DNA from: Modestobacter caceresii | GTDB lineage: Bacteria; Actinomycetota; Actinomycetes; Mycobacteriales; Geodermatophilaceae | Direction of reading: 5' to 3' | NCBI RefSeq assembly: GCF_000761485.1 | Contig: NZ_JPMX01000118.1 | Location: 186,154 to 250,153, forward strand | Length of the DNA: 64,000 nt | Shown here: piece after piece, positions 41,194 through 49,402 of the stretch | Position numbering within the stretch: position 1 is the first letter of the stretch | How the letters are laid out: each line of letters starts with the position of its first letter | Notes under the pieces: generated by a model | Told to the model about the DNA's origin: nothing | Seen by the model: only the letters and a program-made list of their open reading frames with translations | Database searches by the model: none | Position numbers and translations under genes: made by a program

Positions 41194-42615
41194 TCAGCGC
41201 GCCGGGAACGGGACGGTGGCCAGTTCGCGCCACAGGTGGGCGGCGGCCTCGGCGCCGCGGTACAGCATCGGCAGCAGCACCCGCTCGTTCGGCGAGTGGA
41301 TACGGTCGGTGGGCAGCCCGGCGCCGAGGAACAGCAGCGGGGCGCCGAGGATGCCGGCCAGGTCGGCCTCCGGGCCGCTGCCGCCCTCGCGGGTGAACAA
41401 CACCTGGTCGGCGTCGGTGTCGAAGGCCTGCCCGATCGAGCGCAGCAGCGCGTCCATGGCCGGGTGGTCGATGTCGCTGCGGCACGGGGCGACCCCTCCG
41501 GCCGGCACGTGGACGTCGGCCTCGATGCCGGCGGGGGTGTTCGCCTGCACCCAGGCGTGCACCTGCTCCCCGAGGTCGGCCGGCACCTGGTCGGCGACGA
41601 GCCGGAAGGTCACCTTGGCGTGCGCCTCGGCGGGGACGATCGTCTTGTGGCCGGGGCCGGTGTACCCACCCCACATGCCGTTGACCTCGGCGGTCGGGCG
41701 CGCGCCGACCCGCTCCAGGGTGCTGAAGCCCGCCTCGCCGGTGGCCACGCGGGAGGCGGCCGGGCCGGCCAGCCACGCCTGCTCGTCGAACGGCACCCGG
41801 CCCATCAGCTCGCGCTCGCGGTCGGTCAGCGGCCGCACCTTGTCGTAGAAGCCGGGCAGGGTGACCCGCCCCGACTCGTCGTGCAGCGAGGCCAACAGCT
41901 CGGCCATGGCGTGCAGCGGGTTGGGCACCGCGCCACCGAAGGAGCCCGAGTGCAGGTCGACCGAGGGTCCGCGGAGGGTGATCTCGGCGTCGGCGAGCCC
42001 GCGCATGGCGGTGACCGCGCTGGGGACGTCGGGGGCGGCCATGCCGGTGTCACTGACCACGATGACGTCGCAGGCCAGCCGGTCGGTGTGGGCGCGCAAC
42101 AGGTCGGCGAAGTACGGCGACCCGGACTCCTCCTCGCCCTCGATGAGCAGCTTCACCGTGACGGCGGGGGTGTCCCGGCCGGTGGCGGCCAGGTGGGCGC
42201 GCATGCCGAGCAGGTGGAAGGCGACGTTGCCCTTGTCGTCGATGGCGCCGCGGGCGTGCAGCTCGGGGCCGTCGGGGCCCTCGACCCGGGTGGGCTCGAA
42301 GGGCGGGTGCTCCCACAGCTCCGGGGGGTCGACCGGCTGGACGTCGTGGTGGCCGTAGACCAGGGCGACCGGCGCCGCGGCGTCTGCCGAGGGCCACTCG
42401 GCGAAGACGGCCGGCGCGCCCTCGGTCGGCCAGACCTCCACGGTCGGGAAGCCGGTGCGGCGCAGCGCGTCGGCCAGCCACTCGGCACTGGCGGCCACGT
42501 CGCCGGCGTGTGCCGGGTCGGCCGAGATCGACGGGATCCGCAACCAGGCGTCGAGGTCGGCGTGCAGGTCGTCGAGGTGGGCGGTGACGAAGTCGCGTTC
42601 GGCGGAGCTGCTCAC
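41194..42615 (-). CDS. M20-family dipeptidase/peptidase
   Basis: 473-residue zinc exopeptidase of the carnosinase/CNDP-like branch. Metal ligands are visible in VYGHHDVQP (His, Asp), RGAIDDKGN (shared Asp), EGEEESGS (Glu-Glu) and VSDTGM, with a final His in FTREGGSGPEA/late region. The GTG start 42615 has TACCGT 7 nt ahead, a leaderless pattern. It is divergent from the alpha/beta hydrolase gene. The substrate is probably a dipeptide; this is not testable from sequence. Confidence 0.9.
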   Translation of the reverse strand: MSSSAERDFVTAHLDDLHADLDAWLRIPSISADPAHAGDVAASAEWLADALRRTGFPTVEVWPTEGAPAVFAEWPSADAAAPVALVYGHHDVQPVDPPELWEHPPFEPTRVEGPDGPELHARGAIDDKGNVAFHLLGMRAHLAATGRDTPAVTVKLLIEGEEESGSPYFADLLRAHTDRLACDVIVVSDTGMAAPDVPSAVTAMRGLADAEITLRGPSVDLHSGSFGGAVPNPLHAMAELLASLHDESGRVTLPGFYDKVRPLTDRERELMGRVPFDEQAWLAGPAASRVATGEAGFSTLERVGARPTAEVNGMWGGYTGPGHKTIVPAEAHAKVTFRLVADQVPADLGEQVHAWVQANTPAGIEADVHVPAGGVAPCRSDIDHPAMDALLRSIGQAFDTDADQVLFTREGGSGPEADLAGILGAPLLFLGAGLPTDRIHSPNERVLLPMLYRGAEAAAHLWRELATVPFPAR

Positions 42616-42664
42616 GCCGTGGACGGTATCCCGCCGCGCCGACGCGACCGGGCGGGTGCCGGGC

Positions 42665-42670
42665 TAGGTT
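42665..42670 (+). promoter_or_regulatory. -10 element TAGGTT of a leaderless hydrolase promoter
   Basis: TAGGTT plus six bases plus ATG 42677, the same word and spacing as before hisN. On the opposite strand TACCGT (42628-42623) serves the M20 gene, so the 61-bp gap is a compact divergent promoter. Confidence 0.5.
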
Positions 42671-42676
42671 GCCTGC

Positions 42677-43567
42677 ATGGCCGTGGGGATGCTGCAGGTG
42701 GACGTGGGCGACCTGACCTTCGACGTGCGGACGGACGGGCCGGAGGACGGTCCGCCGGTGCTGCTGCTGCACGGCTTCCCGGAGACGTCACTGAGCTGGT
42801 CGGCGGTGACCCCGTTGCTCGCCGAGGCGGGGCTGCGCACCTACGCACCCGACCAGCTGGGCTACTCCCCCGGCGCCCGTCCCGGGGAGGTGAACGCCTA
42901 CGCGCTGACCAACCTGGTCCAGGTGACCGCGGACCTGATGACCGCCCTGGACGTGCCGGTCGCCGACGTCGTCGGGCACGACTGGGGCGCCAACGTGGCC
43001 TGGGGCCTGGCCGGCTGGCACCCCGACCGGGTCCGCACCCTGACCGCCGTCTCGGTGCCGCACCCGACGGCCTACACGCTGGCCTTCCGTGCCGATCCGG
43101 AACAGAAGGAGCGGTCGGCCTACATCAAGCTCTTCTGGCAGGCCGGCAAGGCCGAGGAGGTGCTGCTCGCCGACGACGCCCGACGACTGCGGCGGATGCT
43201 CGACGCACCGGGCGTGCCCGCCGAGGCGGTCGACGTCTACGTGCGGCAGCTGTCCGCGCCGGGTGCGCTGACCGCAGCACTGAACTGGTACCGGGCGATG
43301 AGCTCGGCCACGCGGATCGACCCGGTGGAGGTGCCGACGACGTACGTGTGGAGCGACGGCGACGTGGCCGTGGGCCGGATCGCCGCGGAGGCGTGCGCGG
43401 ACCAGGTCACCGGCGACTACCGCTTCGTGGAGCTGCCCGGGGTCAGCCACTGGGTCCCCGAGCAGGCACCCGAGGACCTCGCCCGGGCGGTGCTGGACCG
43501 GATCGCCCGGGGCGCGGCGAGCGGCCCGACCGCAAGCGCCGGGTTGGCACGGAACGGGCTCGGGTAG
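42677..43567 (+). CDS. Alpha/beta hydrolase, epoxide hydrolase-like
   Basis: 296-residue alpha/beta hydrolase. Oxyanion motif LLLHGFPETSLSW, nucleophile elbow VVGHDWGANVAW with an Asp nucleophile (GHDWG), and the catalytic His near LPGVSHWVPEQAP. The Asp nucleophile and HGFPE are typical of epoxide hydrolases and haloalkane dehalogenases, with epoxide hydrolase favoured by the GYxxS-type YSPG segment after the first strand. No signal peptide. It is 70 bp ahead of the Mrp operon. Confidence 0.86.
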   Translation: MAVGMLQVDVGDLTFDVRTDGPEDGPPVLLLHGFPETSLSWSAVTPLLAEAGLRTYAPDQLGYSPGARPGEVNAYALTNLVQVTADLMTALDVPVADVVGHDWGANVAWGLAGWHPDRVRTLTAVSVPHPTAYTLAFRADPEQKERSAYIKLFWQAGKAEEVLLADDARRLRRMLDAPGVPAEAVDVYVRQLSAPGALTAALNWYRAMSSATRIDPVEVPTTYVWSDGDVAVGRIAAEACADQVTGDYRFVELPGVSHWVPEQAPEDLARAVLDRIARGAASGPTASAGLARNGLG

Positions 43568-43637
43568 TCGCGACCGCGTGACCGTGCCGCCGCGCCCAAC
43601 TGCTGCAGCGGGCACCTGCCCGGGTGACGACTGACCG

Positions 43638-46436
43638 GTGCTCCTCGCCCTCGCCCTGCTCGGCATGCTCGCGCTCGCCGCGGCCGCGCCGCTGCTGGCC
43701 CGGCGTCTGGGCCGCACCACCGGCTACCCGCTGGCCGTCGGTTACCTGGCGGTCGGGGCGCTGCTCGCCTCGGCCGCCCCGCGGGTGCTGGACGGCCGGA
43801 CGGAGACCGCGTCGTGGGAGTGGCTGCCGTCGCTGGGCGTCTCGCTCTCGCTGCGGCTGGACGGGGTCGCCGGCGTCTTCTGCCTCATCGTGCTGGGCGT
43901 CGGCGCCCTGGTCATGGCGTACTGCCCCGGCTACCTCGGCGACGACGAGCCGCACGGGACCGTCTACCTGCTGCTGACCCTCTTCGCGACCAGCATGCTC
44001 GGCCTCGTCCTGGCCGCCGACGTGGTGCTGCTGTACGTCTTCTGGGAGCTGACCACGGTCTGCTCCTTCTTCCTGATCTCCACCGCCGGGGCCGCCGCTG
44101 CCCGTCCGGCCCGGCAGGCCCTGCTGGTCACCGCGGCCGGCGGGTTGGCGCTGCTCGCCGCGGTGGTGCTGCTCACGGTCGCCGCCGGGACGACGGACCT
44201 GGCGACGATCCTCGCCGAGCCCGACCGGGTGCTGGACTCCGGGCTGGCCTGGCCGATCGGGGGGCTCCTCGTCCTGGCGGCGTGCACGAAGTCCGCCCAG
44301 CTGCCCTTCCACTCCTGGCTGCCCGGCGCGATGGTGGCCATGACGCCGGTGAGCGCCTACCTGCACTCGGCGACGATGGTCAAGGCCGGCATCTACCTGC
44401 TGCTGCGCTTCTCGCCGCTGTTCGCCGACGAGGCCGCGTGGTCCACGGCGCTGATCAGCGTCGGCCTGCTGACGGCGGTGACCGGGGCGTTCCTGGCCCT
44501 GCGCGAGAACGACCTGAAGGGGATCCTCGCCTACTCGACGGTGAGCCAGCTGGGCCTGCTGGTCGCCGTCATCGGCGTCGGGACGCCGGAGGCACTGGCG
44601 GCCGCCGTCCTGCACACCTTCGCCCACGCGCTGTTCAAGGCGACCCTGTTCATGCTCGCCGGGATCGTCGACGAGGAGACCGGGACCCGCGACATCCGGG
44701 AGCTCTCCGGCATGTGGCGGGCCATGCCGGTCACCGCGGCGACGACGGTGCTGGCCGCCCTCTCGTTGGCCGGGGTCATCCCGATGCTCGGCTTCGTGAG
44801 CAAGGAGTACCTGTTCATGGGGCTGCTCGAGGCCGAGGGCGCCCCGTGGGCCGGCCCGGTGGCGCTGGCCCTCGGCGTCACGGCGTCGGTGCTGACGTTC
44901 GCCTACGCCGCCCGGATCGTGCACGGCGGTTTCGGTGGCTCCGAACAGCACGCCGAGGTCTCCGAGCCCCCGGCGGCCTTCCTGCTGCCCGGGGCCGTCG
45001 CCGCGGGGCTCGGCCTGGTGCTCGGCCCCGCGGTCAGCGTGCTGAGCCCGATGATCGTCTCGGCCGCCCGCGACGTCGCCCCGGCCGGGGACCCCCCGGA
45101 GGTGTACTTCTGGCACGGGCTCAGCCCGGAACTGGCCATGTCCGCGCTGACGATCGTGCTCGGCCTGGTCCTGTTCGCGTTCCGCGCCCCCGTCGACCGG
45201 TCCCTGCAGCGCCTCCGCCTCCCCGACGCCGGGCGGCTGTTCGACCGGGCGCACGACGGGGTGATCGCGCTCGGGCACGTGGTGGGCGGGCCGGAACGCA
45301 CCTCCTCCCCTGCCGCCCACCTCAGCCGCCCGTTGGTGGCGCTGGTCGCGCTGGCGGTCGTGGGGACCGTCCTCGTGGGCGGACTGCCCGGCCGCGCCGA
45401 CACCGACCGCCCCCTCGACTGGGTGGTCGCAGCGCTGCTGACCGTGGTGGTGCTCGCCGCGGTGCTGACCGGCTCGACCATGGCGGCGGTGGGCCTGGTC
45501 GGCGTCACCGGCCTGCTCGTGGCGACGTGGTTCCTGCTCGCCGGCGCGCCCGATGTCGCGCTCACCCTGATGCTCGTCGAGGTGATGACGGCAGTGGTGG
45601 CGGTCCTGGTGCTGCGGGAGGTCCCGGGCCGGCTCGTGCGCACCCCGCGGCGCGAGGCCGTCCCGGCCGCGGCGCTGGCGCTGGGCGCCGGCGTGGCCGC
45701 GGCGCTGGCCACCCTCGCGTTCACCGGTCGGCGGGAGCTCTCCGCGGTCGGGGAGCACTTCCTGACCTCCACGGAGGAACAGACCGGCGGCACCAACGTC
45801 GTCAACACGATCCTGGTCGACTACCGGGGCCTGGACACCCTCGGCGAGGCCGTCGTGCTGGGCACGACCGCGCTGGGCACGGCCCTGGTCCTCGGCCGCT
45901 CCGAGCGGCGCCGCGCCCCCGCGCCGGGGACGCCGGCCGGCCACCGGCGGGACGCCGTGCTCGAGGTCAGCAGCCGGGTGCTGGTGCCGGGCATGTTCGC
46001 GCTCTCGGCCTTCCTGCTCTGGCGGGGGCACGACGAGCCCGGAGGTGGCTTCATCGCCGCCCTGGTCGCCGGGGCCGCGATCGCACTGAGCCAGCTGACC
46101 TCCGGGCCGGACACGCTGCTGGGCCGGCTGACCCGGCCGGACCGGCTCGCCGGCGCCGGCCTGGTGCTCACCGTGGCCATCGGGGCACTGCCCACCGTGC
46201 AGGGCGAGGCGTTCCTGACCCCGGTCGAGCTCCCGCTGCTGCACGCTCTCGGGATCGGCTCCACGTTCCTGTTCGACCTCGGCGTCTACCTGCTGGTGCT
46301 GGGCCTCCTCGCGGCCGCCGTCACGCGGCTGGAGCACCCGGCCCTCGCCGACGACGACGAACCGGACCCGCCGAGCACCAGCTCCGCGGCCGTCGGTCCC
46401 CTGGTCGCCGGCCGGGTCCCGGAGCGGGCGCCGTGA
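43638..46436 (+). CDS. mrpA: Na+/H+ antiporter subunit MrpA with fused MrpB domain
   Basis: 932-residue membrane protein of the Mrp (MnhA) complex. It is NuoL-like over the first about 500 residues, with PGAMVAMTPVSAYLHSATMV (the proton-path helix), AYSTVSQLG and FVSKEYLFMG. A C-terminal MrpB-like domain (ALSAFLLWRGHDEPGGGFIA; about 770-915) is fused, so the operon has no separate mrpB. About twenty membrane helices are evident. GTG 43638 is the first good start after the hydrolase. It heads a tightly overlapping six-gene operon. Confidence 0.95.
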   Translation: MLLALALLGMLALAAAAPLLARRLGRTTGYPLAVGYLAVGALLASAAPRVLDGRTETASWEWLPSLGVSLSLRLDGVAGVFCLIVLGVGALVMAYCPGYLGDDEPHGTVYLLLTLFATSMLGLVLAADVVLLYVFWELTTVCSFFLISTAGAAAARPARQALLVTAAGGLALLAAVVLLTVAAGTTDLATILAEPDRVLDSGLAWPIGGLLVLAACTKSAQLPFHSWLPGAMVAMTPVSAYLHSATMVKAGIYLLLRFSPLFADEAAWSTALISVGLLTAVTGAFLALRENDLKGILAYSTVSQLGLLVAVIGVGTPEALAAAVLHTFAHALFKATLFMLAGIVDEETGTRDIRELSGMWRAMPVTAATTVLAALSLAGVIPMLGFVSKEYLFMGLLEAEGAPWAGPVALALGVTASVLTFAYAARIVHGGFGGSEQHAEVSEPPAAFLLPGAVAAGLGLVLGPAVSVLSPMIVSAARDVAPAGDPPEVYFWHGLSPELAMSALTIVLGLVLFAFRAPVDRSLQRLRLPDAGRLFDRAHDGVIALGHVVGGPERTSSPAAHLSRPLVALVALAVVGTVLVGGLPGRADTDRPLDWVVAALLTVVVLAAVLTGSTMAAVGLVGVTGLLVATWFLLAGAPDVALTLMLVEVMTAVVAVLVLREVPGRLVRTPRREAVPAAALALGAGVAAALATLAFTGRRELSAVGEHFLTSTEEQTGGTNVVNTILVDYRGLDTLGEAVVLGTTALGTALVLGRSERRRAPAPGTPAGHRRDAVLEVSSRVLVPGMFALSAFLLWRGHDEPGGGFIAALVAGAAIALSQLTSGPDTLLGRLTRPDRLAGAGLVLTVAIGALPTVQGEAFLTPVELPLLHALGIGSTFLFDLGVYLLVLGLLAAAVTRLEHPALADDDEPDPPSTSSAAVGPLVAGRVPERAP

Positions 46437-46807
46437 CCGCCGCGCTCGTGGTGGGCCTCCTGGTGGCCTCCGGGGTCTTCCTGCTGCTGCGCCGGGGGCT
46501 GCTCCGCGTCGTCCTGGGCTTCGTGCTGCTCGGGCATGCGGTGAACGTCCTGCTGGTCTCCGCCGGCGGCATGCAGCGACGCGGGGTCCCCCTGCTCGGG
46601 GAGGCCGACGCCGACGGAGCCGCCGACCCACTGCCCCAGGCCTTCGTGCTGACCGCGGTGGTCATCACCTTCGGGATCACCGTGTACATGCTCGCCCTGG
46701 CCCGGGCGGGCGACCCGGGTGCGACGACCGGGGAGCCGTTCCCCGGGGAGGACGCGGACCGGGGCGGCGAGGCCGCCGACCAGCGCACCGAGGGTGGGCC
46801 GTCGTGA
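46433..46807 (+). CDS. mrpC: Na+/H+ antiporter subunit MrpC
   Basis: 124-residue NuoK-like protein with three membrane helices (LVVGLLVASGVFLLLRRG, VVLGFVLLGHAVNVLLVSAG, FVLTAVVITFGITVYMLAL). HAVNVLL and the helix-2 region are typical. A charged C-terminal tail (Asp/Glu/Arg-rich, about 30 residues) extends beyond the usual length. GTG overlaps the mrpA stop (GTGA). Confidence 0.92.
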   Translation: MTAALVVGLLVASGVFLLLRRGLLRVVLGFVLLGHAVNVLLVSAGGMQRRGVPLLGEADADGAADPLPQAFVLTAVVITFGITVYMLALARAGDPGATTGEPFPGEDADRGGEAADQRTEGGPS

Positions 46808-48351
46808 CCGGCGGCCTCCTCGTCCTGCCCGTCGCCGGGCCGCTGCTGGTGGCCGGCCTGCTGGCGCTCGTGCACCACCTGTGGCCGCACACCACCCGGC
46901 TGGACCGGGTGGCCGGGCCGGCCGCCGCCGGCGGGGTGCTGGTCTTCGCCGGGTCCCTGCTGGCCGCGACGTCGGACGGTGCGGTGCCCGTGCTCCAGCT
47001 GGGTGGCTGGCAGCCGGGCATCGCGATCGTCTTCGCCGCGGACACCTTCAGCGCGGTGATGCTGGCGGTCACCTCACTGCTGGTGCTCGTCTCGCTGCCC
47101 TTCGCCGCGGCCCTGGGGGAGGACGAGGACCCGGCGTTCGTCCCGCTCGTGCTGGTCCTGCTGGCCGGGGTCTCCGGCGCAGTGCTCACCGCGGACCTGT
47201 TCAACCTGTTCGTCTTCATCGAGGTCATGCTCGTGCCGAGCTACCTGCTGTTCGCGGCGGGCGGCGGGGCCGAGCGGCTGGCCGCCGCCCGGCTGTACGT
47301 GAGCATCAGCCTGATGGCCTCCACCGTCCTGCTCGCCGGCGTCGGTCTCCTCTACGGCGTCGCGGGCACCGTGAACCTCGGTGAGCTGGCCGGCGCCGCG
47401 GAGTCGTCGCCGGCCGTCGGGTTCGCCGGGGCGGTCGTGCTGCTCGCGCTGGGCGTGAAGTCGGCGGTCGTGCCGCTGCACGGCTGGCTGCCGCAGACCT
47501 ACTCACGGACCGGCCCCGCGGTCGCCGCGCTCTTCTCGGGGCTGCTCACCAAGGTCGGGGTCTACGCGGTCATCCGGCTGTACTCGGTCGTCTACGGAGG
47601 CACCCCGCGGTACCTCTGGGTGATCATGGCCGTCGCCCTGCTGACCATGGTGGTGGGCGTGCTGGGCGCGGTCGGCGAGCACGCGATGCGGCCGGTGCTC
47701 ACCTTCCACATGGTGAGCCAGATCGGCTACGTCTTCGTCGGGCTGGCCCTGTCCACGGCCGCCGGGCTGAGCGCCACGGTGTTCTTCCTGGTCCAGTACG
47801 TGCTGGTCAAGACGGCCCTGCTGATGTGCGCCGGGGTGGTGGAGCACCGCTACGGCACCGGCGACCTCGACCGGCTCGGCGGCCTGGTTCGGCGGGAACC
47901 GCTGCTGGCCGGCGTCTTCGCGGTCTCCGCGCTCACGCTGGCGGGCATCCCACCGCTGTCGGGGTTCGTCGCCAAGCTCGGGCTGGCCTCGGCGGCCGCC
48001 GCGGCCGGGCAGTACCTGGCCGTGGCCCTCCTCGTCGGGGTGAGCCTGCTGACCCTGCTGTCGATGGTGAAGCTGTGGAACGGCGTCTTCTGGGAGCCGC
48101 CCGCCGAGCAGCCCGGCGCGGACGGGGACGCGGAGCCCGGCGAGGCCTCGGCCGCGGACGGCGGTGCCTCTCCGGTGGCCAGCGCCCTCGGGAGCCGGGT
48201 GCGGCCGCTGGTGCTCGCCCCGCCGCTGTTCCTGGCCGCGGCCGCCGTCGTGCTCGGGCTCTGGGCCGAGCCGCTGCTCTCGTTCAGCACCGTGGCCGGT
48301 GCCGACCTGGCCGACCCCGCTGCCTGGGTGGCGGCGGTGACCGGGCGATGA
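46804..48351 (+). CDS. mrpD: Na+/H+ antiporter subunit MrpD
   Basis: 515-residue NuoM/N-like antiporter subunit with about 13-14 membrane helices. VVPLHGWLPQTYSRTGPAVA carries the conserved His/Pro/Lys-adjacent loop, and FHMVSQIGYVF is characteristic of MrpD. A hydrophilic Gly/Asp insert (about 435-460) lies before the last helices. GTG overlaps the mrpC stop by 4 bp. Confidence 0.94.
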   Translation: MTGGLLVLPVAGPLLVAGLLALVHHLWPHTTRLDRVAGPAAAGGVLVFAGSLLAATSDGAVPVLQLGGWQPGIAIVFAADTFSAVMLAVTSLLVLVSLPFAAALGEDEDPAFVPLVLVLLAGVSGAVLTADLFNLFVFIEVMLVPSYLLFAAGGGAERLAAARLYVSISLMASTVLLAGVGLLYGVAGTVNLGELAGAAESSPAVGFAGAVVLLALGVKSAVVPLHGWLPQTYSRTGPAVAALFSGLLTKVGVYAVIRLYSVVYGGTPRYLWVIMAVALLTMVVGVLGAVGEHAMRPVLTFHMVSQIGYVFVGLALSTAAGLSATVFFLVQYVLVKTALLMCAGVVEHRYGTGDLDRLGGLVRREPLLAGVFAVSALTLAGIPPLSGFVAKLGLASAAAAAGQYLAVALLVGVSLLTLLSMVKLWNGVFWEPPAEQPGADGDAEPGEASAADGGASPVASALGSRVRPLVLAPPLFLAAAAVVLGLWAEPLLSFSTVAGADLADPAAWVAAVTGR

Positions 48352-48770
48352 GCGCCCACCCCGGGGCCGGTCCGGCCTCGCTGCCGCAGCGCGGTGCCCT
48401 GCGTGTCTGGCGGGTCACCGCCTTCGCCGTGCAGTTCCTCCTCCGGTTCCTGCGCGCGAACCTCGCGGTCGCCCGGGAGGTCCTGACCCCCGGGCTCCAG
48501 GTGGCGCCGGCCGTGGTGGTGATCCCGGTGCGCAGCCGGACACCCTTCGAGGTGGCGTCGTTCATGAGCCTGATCGCCCTGACCCCCGGCACGCTGCCGA
48601 TCGAACTGGACCGGGAACGGCGGCTGCTGACCGTGCACGGGATGCACGCCGGGGACCCGGACGCGTTCCGCGCCGAACTGAGCGACCTGGAGGACCAGAT
48701 GCTGACTGCCTGGCGGCCGGTGACCGAGCAGCCCGAGGACCGGGCCCCCGACGACGACCGCCGGAGCTGA
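48348..48770 (+). CDS. mrpE: Na+/H+ antiporter subunit MrpE
   Basis: 140-residue MrpE with a short hydrophobic segment (VTAFAVQFLLRFLRANLAV) rather than the two helices of many homologues. The typical core is PVRSRTPFEVASFMSLIALTPGT and VHGMHAGDPDAFR. The C-terminus is acidic. ATG overlaps the mrpD stop (ATGA). Confidence 0.9.
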   Translation: MSAHPGAGPASLPQRGALRVWRVTAFAVQFLLRFLRANLAVAREVLTPGLQVAPAVVVIPVRSRTPFEVASFMSLIALTPGTLPIELDRERRLLTVHGMHAGDPDAFRAELSDLEDQMLTAWRPVTEQPEDRAPDDDRRS

Positions 48771-48773
48771 ACG

Positions 48774-49031
48774 GTGTTCGTGCTGGACGGAGCACTCGTC
48801 GTGCTGGCCCTGTGCCTGCTGGTCGCCACCTGGCGGCTGTGGGCCGGACCCACTGACGCCGACCGGGCGCTGGCCGTCGACTACGGCTTCGTCGTCGTCG
48901 TCGCCGGCATCGCCGTGCTGGCCGTGCGGCTGCGCACACCGGCGCTGCTGGACCTGGTCCTCGTCGCGACGCTGGTCGGCTTCCTCTCCACGGTGGCGTT
49001 CGCGCGGCTGGTCGCGGAGCGGTCCCGATGA
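48774..49031 (+). CDS. mrpF: Na+/H+ antiporter subunit MrpF
   Basis: 85 residues with three membrane helices (LVVLALCLLVATWRLWAG, FVVVVAGIAVLAVRLR, LVLVATLVGFLSTVAFARL). The loop GPTDADRALAVD is the family signature. GTG 48774 follows the mrpE stop by 3 bp. Confidence 0.9.
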   Translation: MFVLDGALVVLALCLLVATWRLWAGPTDADRALAVDYGFVVVVAGIAVLAVRLRTPALLDLVLVATLVGFLSTVAFARLVAERSR

Positions 49032-49381
49032 CCCTACAGAGCGTGCTGGGCCAGGGCCTGGCGATCGTCGGCGTCCTGCTGATCGGCGCAGCGGGGGTCG
49101 GCCTGGTGCGTCTGCCGGACGTCTACAACCGGGCCAACGCAGCCACCAAGGCGGCGAGCCTCGGGCTGGTCTGCGTGCTCTTCGGCGTGGTCGTGCTCGC
49201 GCCGGGGGTGTCGGCGGTGGTGACCCTGCTGGTCGCCATCGCCCTGCAGCTGTTCACCGTGCCCATCGCGGGCTACAAGATCGCCGAGGCCGCGCACCTG
49301 TCCGGCGCACCGCTGGCTCCGTCGACCGTCCGCGACGAGCGGGACGCTCCCGGCCCGGAGGGCGGGGCCGACCGCGCGTGA
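49028..49381 (+). CDS. mrpG: Na+/H+ antiporter subunit MrpG
   Basis: 117 residues with three helices. GLVRLPDVYNRANAATKAASL is the MrpG signature. Helices LAIVGVLLIGAAGVGL and VVLAPGVSAVVTLLVAIALQ flank it. ATG 49028 overlaps the mrpF stop (ATGA). The gene ends 21 bp before the convergent adnB stop, without an obvious terminator. Confidence 0.92.
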   Translation: MTLQSVLGQGLAIVGVLLIGAAGVGLVRLPDVYNRANAATKAASLGLVCVLFGVVVLAPGVSAVVTLLVAIALQLFTVPIAGYKIAEAAHLSGAPLAPSTVRDERDAPGPEGGADRA

Positions 49382-49402
49382 GGCACCGAGCCGCGCGCAC
49401 CC

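Noticed and set aside
43443-46631. Long minus-strand frame (over 1000 codons) opposite the Mrp operon
   Set aside because: A shadow of GC-rich third positions in mrpA; its product is Arg/Gly/Gln low complexity without motifs.
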